Below the pieces are notes generated by a model that worked only from the letters and a program-made list of their open reading frames with translations, made no database searches and had not been told where the DNA came from. This document shows, piece by piece, positions 35,001-47,548 of a stretch of 64,000 bases of DNA. The stretch is from Sarcocystis neurona (lineage: Eukaryota > Apicomplexa > Conoidasida > Eucoccidiorida > Sarcocystidae), in assembly GCA_000727475.1 (NCBI GenBank), contig KL647296.1, positions 1,859,029-1,923,028 of the forward strand. Direction: 5' to 3'. Within the stretch, counting starts at the first letter, position 1, and each line of letters opens with the position of its first letter. The position numbers and the translations under genes were made by a program.

Positions 35001-38000
35001 TCGTAGAAATCCTGCAGCCGATCGAGGAGGTAATCAGATGGCGGCTCCAGCGCTGAACCCATACACACACGTACACACATACATTCACCCACGAACGCGA
35101 GTCAAGAGAAGCTACATCAACGCGTGTGACTTCGCAATATTAACAGGCGTCTCCTGCAGCACAACACCCTGTGTACAACTTCTGCTTTCGCTCCTCTATC
35201 TCAACACTTCTCTGTTACGTAGCTGCAAGCCTTTCCACGCCCGCAGCAGGAAGGACAACGGCAGTGCTAGCAGTACAAACAAGTCGCATAGGCGGTGTTG
35301 CGTCTGCAGCGATGAAGGAAGACCACAGATACAGCGAGGTACGCACGCGCGCATGCAGTTGCCGACGCTCTGTTTGCATGAGAACGCGCAAGGCGCAGCA
35401 ACAAGCTGCCGATAAAGTACCACACCCTCTCCTCCTGCTGCCGGGTCTCTGCTGCTGCTGCAGTGCTTCATCGGCTGCTGCGGCGTGCTGCTGCTGCTGC
35501 AGTGCTTCACCCGCTGCTCCGGCGTGCTGGTGGTGGTTTCTTCTGGTCTCGCCATCTGTCGTGCTGTTGCTCTGTCGACACAGCGCGCTGCGGATCTGCT
35601 GCGAATTCTCGGTGGTCCGATGCTGCTGCTATCATCCTTCTGCTGCAGCTGCTGTGCTCCCCTCGCGGCTTCTGCAGTGCTGTCACGCGTTAATGCTGTT
35701 GCTGCTTGTTCTTCAGAATTCTCCTGCTGTTGTAGCCTTCCCGCTGGTGCCGTTGTAAGGTTGCTGCTGTTCTTTATGTTGCTGCTACGTTGCCTCGCCC
35801 GAAACATGCACACGACCGCTCCTGCTGCTGCTAACCCTCACTGTTGCTGTTCTCTGTCACTTTTTCTCTATCTCCGCTGCTGACGCTGAAGTTTGCTGCA
35901 ACTGCTGCCCCTGCTGCTACTGCTGCTCCTACAGCGTTGCTGCTGTGCTGCTGCTACTGCTGCTCCTGCACCAGCCTTGCTCCTGCTGCTCCTGCAACGT
36001 TGCTGTTGCTGCTGCTCTGCGGCTTCAGCTGTCCTGCAGCTGCTGCTGTTGCTCCTGCGGAGGCTGTTGTTATGATTCTACTTCTTACGAGGTAGCTGCT
36101 GCGGTGTTGTGAGGGGGTCCAGGGCCCGATACGGAACAAATGCCGTTTGCATGTTCTTCGCCTGCGGAGAACGGACAAAAACCAGGAACACGTCTCACTT
36201 TTTGACCGAGAAGAAGCCTCTCTCTCTGTTAACATACACAGCCTGAACATCCACATATGTGTACAAGAGGCGCATACATATACCTATTTATATACATATG
36301 TATACATATTTGTAAACATATATATATATATATATGTAGATGTGTATATATCTATGGCGTGCAAGTTACGGATGGAAAGGCGCTTGCATGTCCTCACCTT
36401 GAAGGAAAAATTTCCACTCGCAGTCGGTCATGCAGCACTGGCTCGACAGTGAAAAGGAGAATTATTCACTCACCTAAATATTACGTATATGCATATGTAT
36501 TCACTCACACGTAGATATCAATAGATATAAAGAAGAGGAGGCGAAGATACAGGCATATACGTAGGTGTATACGATCGCAGATAAATATACGTATATATAC
36601 GTACACATATATATATATATGTAGGCATATATACAGACAGGCATATATACAGTCAGGTACGTGTTTATACGTGGACATACATGTAGGAATTGTACAGACA
36701 GGTATACTTACGAGTGGCCTACATACATATATATGTGTATACATATAAGTATCTATACGTTGGCATACATACAGGCATATATACAGAGAGGCACATTTAC
36801 AGACAGGTATGTTCACAAGGAAACATACACATATATATACGTATATGTATGCATATGTATATATACCGTGATACACACATATATAGGAATAAATACAGAG
36901 GGACACATTCACAAGGAAGCACACATGGATATGTACGTGTATCCATCCCGTGACTATATATATATATACGCACATATAGAGAGAGGCGTATTTACGGGTT
37001 GACATATTTACAAGGACATGCATATATATATATATGTATGCATTTTACGGGGAGATATGTACAGATGTGTAGGCGTATACACAGCGAAGCATATTTACAG
37101 TTAGGGATACGTATGGGGAAGCAGCTATATATGTGTATATGTACTGAGACCTGAATAGACCATGGAAAGTTTTAGTGCAGTCTTGTCGATCTGTTCTTGA
37201 CAGACAGCCCGAAAGGTATCACGCTTACAACATAAATAAATTGCATACATATATATACAGAGAAAGAGACATACACACACACACATATATATGTATAAGT
37301 GAAGTCCATATATATACAGAGAGAGACACACGCACATACATACGTGAATCCGTTCTCTCTCTGTGTATAGATATAGTACAAATACATGCATGCATATATA
37401 TATATATACATGTACATACACAGAGGCGACCAACTGTACACATTATATAGAGAGATACCTACTTCGTGTGAAGGGAACAGAAAGGGATGCCTGTGCTTGG
37501 CTGTTTGTGGACCGCGTGCTCCTCAAGAGAGTTTTACGACGCTGTATTCTTCCCCTCCTCCCCCTTGTGTCCGTTTCGTTGCATGCGGATCTTCTCTAAA
37601 TCTTCCTCTCCCAACTCTGCAACGCCGTCGTTTCCCCACCAGTCTGCTCTACGCACACATCTGTCTCCCTACAGATATTTCTCCCCACACATACACGGGG
37701 GCCTATGTGTATAGATCCACACATGCCTACGCAAATATACCTACACGTGTAGGTATACCTATGTGCCCATGGAGAAGGTTTTGTGAGGACGTGCGTCGCG
37801 CTCTTTCCGTCTGTCGCTATCTCTCTGCTTAGCAGCCGCAACGTATGGAACTTCTTCTTATAAATCTACCCCCGCAGATCTGTTCCTCTGCAAATACAGA
37901 GCTGTTGCAGCTTACGCGCTTGCTCATGCTCCGCAACATCGTGGCCATCATCCCAACAGGAATGCTCTCCGGCGTGTTGCCCATGTCATCTGGACGGCGG

Positions 38001-38548
38001 TCGAAGCCTCCCACTGCCCTGGGGACCCGCGGTGGGGGAGGTGGTGGCATCTCACCCACTCCCTCTGCGGGCCGAGACACACGAGGCAGGAGACCAGAGA
38101 CGCGACGCATGCACCCACGCGATGGGGGTCTGGCGTCACGCAACAATTACGCAGTCCTCAACAAGCATTATCGCAAATAAATATACAGAGAGACCCGGAG
38201 ATACACATACACCGGTGCTTCTCTGCAGAAGGCAGCCCCCACGCGTGTTTCACCTCTCGACTGCGCTATCTACCTGCAAAGTTACACGTGAGAACATAGG
38301 CGCATATACACAAATGCACCTACCCATATATACGTACATGTGTAATTAGATCGAACATACGTCAGGCACACACTACACGCAGCTCTCTCTATATATATAT
38401 GTACAGAGACAGAGGGACATACACACATACTTACACTTATCGCGCGCGAGTATCTGCCCCCCCTTGGAGAAGGGGAAATAGACAGATAAATACTCACATG
38501 TGCACACTATATACATATATACACCCAAAGATAAATACTCATGTGTGC

Positions 38549-38588
<40 letters not shown>

Positions 38589-39487
38589 TCGAATATACGC
38601 GGCGCACAGAGTCCACGCAGCCTTATATATATATGTACGCACAGGTGGATGGATGTGAGGACACAATTACACTTATCGCGTGCGCGCGTGCACGTATCTG
38701 TTCCGAGGGGCTTCGATCGATGAATTCTCTCATATATGGACGCCTGTCGTAAATCGAAACGGCTACTGCAGAAGAGTCTGCAGAACATCATCCCTACCAC
38801 CCCCCACGCTCTTGCATGCAAGCACGTACCCGTTTAGTCCTTCCAAGTGACCGAGGCGTACACACATATTTCTGGAGCCGCAGATATATGAGTGTAGCAG
38901 ACTTGCATCAACCTGTACACACGCCGGGTAAGAGGCGTCTTCCCACGTACAGGAAACGCGTGCAGCCATGCACACATATGTGTATCTCCCACTTTTCTTG
39001 TCTCTTTCTCGAGCGACGGAGAACAGACGTAAATTAAACCGCGAGCACACATATCTAGAGAGAAAAAGGCGAGAGAATTCGTCTGCAGCAGTCCTGTAGC
39101 CTGTATCTCACCGCGGAAGCCATACGGCGAGGACCCTTTTGGCCCGTACATTCCCGCTGCGTAAGGTCCTCCCTGCATACACCAGAGCGAAGGACAGACT
39201 CGCTTTTCGATCAAGAAGAAGTTCTACGTTTTCTACAGACGTTTATTCTTCTTAAGAGAGACGCAGAAGTATGTTTACCTCTCCCTTTCTCTCGAGAAAA
39301 ACTGGAGCGTCTACACAAAACTTCTATTTCTTATCGTAGACACACTGGTGTATAGGTCACCTTGTCTCGTGGTCGAGAATTTTCACACATTTTTTATGTG
39401 TGAATATACTACTTCTTCGTATCTATATATGTGTAACGCTCCTTCGAGTATCAACCCTCTCCGTCTCCACCGTTCTACTACGTGAAT

Positions 39488-39518
<31 letters not shown>

Positions 39519-42500
39519 TATGTACAAATGTTCTGTGAAAGGCAGTCCCGTACGAGTTCACATACATACATGAGCACGCGTTCTTCCATGACGGACAACA
39601 ACAAGTCCTTGTCCAGGAACGGGAGGATACAGACACACATACATATATATATACACGCAATAAAAAGGTAGAATCTGCCCATTCACCTGTACATATATAT
39701 ATATATATATATATTTGTCTCGCTAACTCTCTGTCGCAGTGCCTGTCTGTCGCTCGGTCTATGTACACACCTCCTATCTACGTACAGGTGGGAGCACAGG
39801 GCCACCGGGGGAAAACAGCCCATAAGTTTCCCCTCTTACCAGCGCCGGCATTGACGGAAGCAGATCAACGGAGACGGGGCCGTGGAAACCGGCTGTTGCC
39901 GGCTCTCCTGCTGCTTGCAACCGGCTGCCCACTTCAGCCGAGGTCATCAGAAACGCCATTTCTTCCTCTTCGTCTTCATCGATAATTCCTCGCTTCGCCC
40001 ACAGAGTCAAAATGCGTTCGACCTGAAAGCAGCGGACCGCGCAGAGGCTCCACAGGGTGTACGTACACCCAAAATCGTGCGCACCACAGGTGACTCGTCA
40101 CCGTAGACAGCCGGCAGGACGAGACTGCAGCACAGGCGACTGACGAACCGAGACAGAACGCTTTTCTCGTCGGTGAACTCGCACCCGGAAGGGTGCATAC
40201 GGAGAAAATACTTCCTGAAACTCACCTTGCGCTCGGCATGTGTCCCCCACCCAACCCACAAGCCCACAGGAAGAAAATGCGCTTCTCGCAGCGTACGTAC
40301 ACCCTCGAAATAGGAAGACACGCACAATCCAGCAACCCAAAGGGGAAAGCCGGCTCGAAACGCGGTGTACGTACACCTCACACAGGCAGACTCCACGAGG
40401 TCAAGGAGTGACGCCCGCATAGTACTTGGTGTACATACGCCTCACACAGGCAGTATCCAGGTAACCAAAAAGTGACGCCCGGTTGAAACGTAGTGTACGT
40501 ACACCTCACACAAGCAGACTCTAGGAAGCCAAACCGTGACGTCCACATAGTACGTGGTGTACATACGCCTCACAGAGCCAGAATCCAGAAGGCCTGCCTC
40601 GCGTGTTTGTGTGTCCACACGAACACGTGCGCACAGGCAGATCGCCAATTTCCACAATGAAGCGCGCGTCAGATACCGTACGTCCACAAACACTGACAGC
40701 CGGAGACACATAGGCACATTTGTAAACTGAAAAAAATGAGACTGTCTCAAGAAGTTCTGAAGGCAGCAAGAAGCCGTGCTTCATCATATCTCTCTCTCCC
40801 TTCAGCAACGCAGTTCCTCTTTGAGCAGGTCTGTGCACGTCTGCCACCCGTTCCACTATCTGTCTCCCTGTCTCTTTGCGTACGTGTGTACGTTCACAAG
40901 TCCACGTGCATGACGTCAGCGGAGAAAAGTTTCACTTTTTCTACGGCCCTCTTGAATCAAATGCCGCGGAGCAGGGACTACGTGATGCAGCCACGTCCAT
41001 CTTCCACAGGCGCACACAAAATCCGTCTGTCTTCGCGTGTTCTGTGCGTGTGTTCACACATTTGTATGTGGACTGTCCGACGGGGATCGTAAGTCAGGCG
41101 TGTATGCCTGCGGTGCAGACACTGGGAAAAAAAGTGTTCGGTGTTCAGTGTATTCTTTGATTTTTCGGGGAAGCAGCCGAACAGCAGTCGCCGAAGTTAT
41201 CTACAAAGTCCTCTTGTATATTTCCTGCTGCCACTGCTTCAACCTTATCGACCTGCGGCGCAGGCGGACTTCTGGTGTACGAAGAAACCCCACCAGCGGC
41301 AGGCACGGCACCTACATACACTGTTTCAAGGCGCGAGCTCTGGTGTACGTACACTCCTCCACCAGCGGCAAGGCACAAAACCGCACATGCACCATCTCAA
41401 TGCGCGAGTCCTCGCGTACGTACACTCCATCAGCGGCAAGCACGGCACAAAACCGTACACACACCATCTCAGTGCGCGAGCTCTGGTGTACGTACACTCC
41501 ACCAGTGGCAAGCACGGCACTCCGATGTATGTACGCCACCTCAACGCTAGTTCTGGCGGACGTACACTCCACACTCCGCGCGGACACCCAGATGCGACGA
41601 ACACACGTCCACAGTGGATACTCCCACTCGAGCACTTTGGTGCTGTCTACACACATGCGTCCTGTATATGGATAGAGACACACACACGTGTCCGCGTGCC
41701 CACATACATATACACGCGAGGAAGATTTCCTCTTGATACGAGGCGCACTTTTAGAGATTCTGTGTCGCTGAGTTCCTGTTCGAACCGTATCCATCGACAG
41801 GCGAAGCGTCTCTTACTGCGACACCTACGTCGTCGTAGAGCGCTCCAACGTGTCGTCTAGTTCTCCCTTCCTCTCATTTTCTCTACACAAGTGTATGCAC
41901 GGATTCACACGGGCACGCAGACTTCACAGATGCGTTGAAACGAATTTCCTGCGTTAACACGTGTGTCTCTCTGTGTCGCTCGACGCAGACGCATAAAGAG
42001 GTAGACACAGACACAGATTCCTTCGTGGTGGGGCTGGCTCGAAAAAACGAACTTCCCGAGTTTCCTTCTCACTCTCTCTCTGTGTGTATCTGCGTCTTTC
42101 TCTCTCACACTCTTTTTCTGTTTCGTAGCGTTCAGCAGCCGCCTGTTTACACGGAGGAGCAACTTCGTGTGCGCGTGCCGTAAAAAGTGGCGCAGGTCCA
42201 CCCCAGAGAGGAGAGCCTCTTGTTTTTACCTTGCTGACCGCGTCCTGCTCACGCGCTGCTGCTTGGTAGGCATCGCGCAGCATCCAGACCATGTACGGCT
42301 TGAAGGCCGCTAGAAGAAAGCCGCTTTTCTTGTGGACATGTTCATTCTGCGGCGCCGCACACAGAAGAAAACGCAGCAGCGGCAGCAGCCCGCAGCAGAG
42401 TGCGCACACAATGCAGCGCGAGGGATCAGCGAAGAAGCAAAGATACAGAAGCAGCAACAGGACAGAAGCAGCAGCGGCGCAGTGGCGCAGTGGAAGCAGC

Positions 42501-44739
42501 AGTGGCGCAGTGAAAGCAGCAGGATGATAGCCGAAGCAGCAGCATGACAGCAGAGGCAGCAGCGACCGCGACGGGAGGAGTGGCGGACAGAAAAAGCAGC
42601 AGCACGGCAGAACGCCAAGCAGCAGCAGCGGGAGAGTGGAAGCAGCAGCAACGGGAACGGGGGGGAGGGGGGGGGGGGAAGCTCAAGCAGCGGCGAAGCA
42701 TAGTAGAAGCGGGAGAATGGAGTAGTAGGAGTCGCAATAACAACGCGCGTATGGACAGCAGCCAATTCTCTACCACGGAATCATACAGAGACACATAGAC
42801 ACACATATACGGAGAAAAGATGAATATCTGGCAAGAGACACGGGGCTCCACTAACACAGCCATCTGGAACACCCAACCCCGTACCAGAAGATATGATCAC
42901 ATACATGTATATACATACGTATACACACACATGTAGAGGCGTATATGGTGGGCAGCCAGTCACACACAAATACAAAAGACACGCGCATGTACATACATAT
43001 ATATATATGTAGACAGAGAGAGAGAAGCGTCGTGAAGATACGTGTGTCAGCATATAGTCTGCACTTTCACCTGCGCGTACGAAAAAGCAGGGCACAGGAA
43101 GTTGCCGACATATTTTCTCCATGCGTTGCCGCCTGTCATTCTTATACAGAGAAAGCGAGACACTCGTCGTATCTATCTTTGCCTTCTTCTACGTCGTCTC
43201 ACCCACGTCGTCCGTGCTGTCACTATATCACTACGGCAACAGAAAGACTGTGACCGCATGCAGGAAGCCGACACATGGGACGAAGTCCACACAAGAAAAA
43301 TTTGTAGAGAAATCGTAAGGCAGAGACGCTCTCTCTATATATATACGGCGCGTCGTCTTCTTCTACATAACGATGGCGGCCGGGGAGGGGATGTGGCGTC
43401 GCCGCGCGGGTCGGAACTTCTTCGCAGCAAAAAGGCAGCCGCCGAGACACGCACCTGGACGACGTCATGGACCAGGTAAAGAAGATTGAGTTTGTGTAGA
43501 AAGCAGGGAAGAGCCGCCTGCTTCTTGCGAAGCGCATGCGCAAGAGTATTCGCCGCTTCCTCGCTAACCCCTCCGTTAACTTCGATCCAGTGGCGCCCGT
43601 TGCGTATACCTGTCGACGTCGCCTGCTTCTCCAACGCCCGCACCAGCTCTGCAGCAGATATACACATGCGCACACATAGATGCATAGATATATAAAGAGA
43701 CACGTAGACATATACGTAGACAAATATGTAGAGAGATACATAGACAGACGTATGCAGAAATACATGGATAGATACATCGATAGAGGGGTCGATACGTAGG
43801 AAGATACACAGATACGTAGACACACACACAGACACACAAAGAGATACGTAGACACATAGGTAGATACACAGAGAAAAGACAAATAGAGAGATACAGACAC
43901 ACAGATAGATAGATACACAGACAGATACATAGATACATAGATACATATACAGATATATACATAGATACATACACACATTCGCACCCGACACACACACACA
44001 CGTAAGAAACATATATACATGCATACACGCAAACACTCCGCAGCCACGGATGTGTGTAGCCTGGCGAACTTATAGAAGAGAAAAAGTAAGAAGGAGCTCT
44101 TCACACGAGGAGAGGAGGTGCCGAAGCATGTGTCTGGTCGTTACAGAGAGGTGGAAATAACCGCCTCATATCGACCCACACACAGATAGGTATCTGCACA
44201 CGGTCGTAGACATGCTCCTCTATCTATACATACATTTATATACACACACGGAACATATACATACTTCATATATATATATATATATATATATATGTTCTCG
44301 CAAGTCCATAGTTTTTGTTTCTCCTGTATCTGTGTCTTTCTACGTATATACATATATACACGCGCAGAACACATCAGGAACGAACGTGGAAGGAAAGCGT
44401 CGATTCTATGCGTATGTGTACCCATATATATATATATACGTGTACACGTGTAGTAGTCATCAGTAGAAGCCAACTGAAAAAGAAGTTGTCTCTTTGTATC
44501 TCACTTTAAATACTGCAACTTTCTCTATAAGTGAATCCATCGCTCGTCTCATAGAGTTTTAGACCTACACACCTCTTTTTTTATTTCAACATACATGTAT
44601 AGATATCTACGTATGTATTTATGTATGTATCTGTCTATATTCATTAGTCCTACAAACACACGCATGAATAGTTCTAAATCTATTGAACACATACCTGTAG
44701 ACACCCATGTTTGTATTTATGTATCTATCTGTGTATATT

Positions 44740-44779
<40 letters not shown>

Positions 44780-45142
44780 TACACCCAACGGCTTGCCTGT
44801 ACACACAGACACATATTGCAGCAGAATTAACAGATAGCCCGTCGTAGAAGATCACACACGGGTGCCCCCCCTCGCTTATATATACACAGAAGACTGCTTG
44901 ACCGAGGTTGATGGACTGTAGGAGATGGCACATCCCCAGTACATATATATGTATATATATATATATGCATACATACATACATGTAAGCATACACACACAC
45001 ACACATATACACGCGTATTACGTCTACACATTCGCGTATTTATATATAAGTCCTGTACGTATGCATCTACACAAGTGTAGCCGCAGAAGTCTTTCCCTCA
45101 CCCAGTCGTTCCTCTATATAGTGCAACACCTACGCACGTGTG

Positions 45143-45177
<35 letters not shown>

Positions 45178-47515
45178 GTGTATGTAGTGTGACGGAAGAC
45201 AGTAGGTATAATAGTCGAGCGCGCATGCACATAGGTAGACGCGCGTCTCTTACCCAAGCTACAGGACAGCGTCTGCAGATATGTGTGTATACCTTTAGAT
45301 AGCAGGAGGGGGTTGTAGAGGAGCGTCTACATATGCCCACACAGATGTAGACGGTCTGTCTTTACATCTACGGGAGCCCGTCCGTTCAAAACAGAGACAT
45401 CTCTGTGTAGGAAGGGCTGCTGAAGAGAGCGGATATATTATTCGTATCTACCCAGGTGTGTGAAGAGTCATCGAAAAGAGTCTGTGTAGGGATTCACAGA
45501 CGGCCGCAGACATCTCCCTTCTTCTCTATGTCTCTCTACATATATATATATATATATATATATGTAAAGCGCTGCGTTGTCTTGATAGACGACCGCGCCT
45601 CTACATATATATATCCACACACGTCTAGAGGAAGCTATAGTCAAGCGGAATCACTGCGTTGCCGTAGTAAACGACTGCGCGTCTACATGCATACATATAT
45701 ATATATATATATAGACACACACACACACACATATTCGCATGTACACACATAGCTGTATAGGAAGGAATAATCATGTGTATATAGACATGGACAGCGCTGT
45801 ATTGTCGGGAGAGTCGTACAAGAAGTTGTAGAGATGGAGAGGATGTCGAAATTTCCGTCTACATGGGAAGCAGAGAAGAGCGCGTACAGACAGAGAGACA
45901 CTCACACATATACACGAAGATATACGTGAAAAGCCAGAGACGAACAGCAGATACTTCTGCGCCCTCGTGTATAGACAAGTGCGTAGAAGACCCACACACA
46001 CACACAGAGACACACCCGCACACAAATTCCTCCGCATACACAAGTAGATATTACACAAGGTCGGGTAGGAAGAAATGGAGGACCGAATACAGAGAGCGAG
46101 GGAGCGAAAGCGTACACATAGACACGTATATACTATTCTTCTGTAGACGCAGAGACGTGCGATACCCTGCACCGATAGTGTACATATCTGTATTTCTACG
46201 CAGACACATTTAGAGATATATATGTAGATATACATCAATATAGAGATATGTATACGTAGATATATACATATATATATAGGTGTAGATATATACCTGCGTA
46301 GATACATATAAAGGTAAAGGCATATATGTATGTGTGTGGATGGAAACCAGATCTGTTTATCTCTGTGTGTGTAGGCGTGGAGTCCTCCCATATGTCGAGG
46401 AGCATCATGGCTGTTGCCGCGCTGCTGCTTTACCTTCGAGTTCTCGATCGAACGTTTCTGAGAGCGGGGCGGGAGTAGCGGGTTCTGCAAAGAAACATTT
46501 TCAGCGAGCAGCAGTCATTCGATTTATAAGAGGCAAAGACGCATGCACTTGGCCCCTTCTTGGACGAGGCGACGGAGTGTTGTGTGTCCACTCGCTTTAC
46601 ACATACGCACGCAAAAAATTTCACGCCGAACTCCTTACATCAAAAAACACACAAATACACGCATGTGCACTCCGTCTGCAGAAAAGAAAACGGAAGTCTA
46701 CAAAACAACTTTCTCTGCTCTCCTCTCCTTCTCCTCTCTCTCTGTGTCACCCCTGAAACTGGGCGACACCCACATATATGTGTGGAGGTATATGTGTCTG
46801 TGTATACGTGGGTCGACCAGAGGTGGAAATTAAGACAGCGGACATACTCAAAAAAGTGGAGCGCGGAACTAAGGCAGATACGCAGGTGTCTGCATGTGTG
46901 TATGTGTGTGTTTCTATGCGTGTGTACGTCTATGTATATATATATATATGTGTATATATATAGGTATACGTATATGTGTAGGTGTGTGTGTGTGTGTGTG
47001 TACCAGGCACATGCAGCCTCTTCCTCCTGCTCGTCCTCACGTAACTCTTCGGGTGGTGCAGGCGCGTGAAGCGACCAACAGAAACTCTTCGAAATTTGCG
47101 AACATTTGTCTACGAACACCAGGAGATACCAACGTAAAAAAACGTTCTTCCTTTCTGCGTGTAATGCCCTCACACCCATGTGCGACTGTGTGCGTAGTGT
47201 ATGTACACCCATCTGAGGTGTATGTACGCCCAACACATGTTCACACAACCTTGGCAGTCCCCGGCACGCCGCACGCAGACACCGCACGCACACACATATC
47301 CATTACATGCATACATACACAGACATACGTATATACGTTTGTCTGTTTGTATATACGTGTGTATTCTTATAGAATTAGCTGCTCTTGTCGTAGCGTGTGC
47401 ACGTATATGGGGGTACACACCCGCGACTTCGGGTGTCTGTACAGTAAAAGACGGAGGAATAGCTTCCTCATCCTACAGGCAAAAATACGTGTATGCACAT
47501 TTGTATACACATATG

Positions 47516-47548
<33 letters not shown>

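Noticed and set aside
43675..43985. Regular GATA/GACA-type repeat considered as a CRISPR-like array
   Set aside because: Units are only 4-8 bp and degenerate with no unique spacers, in a eukaryotic intron.
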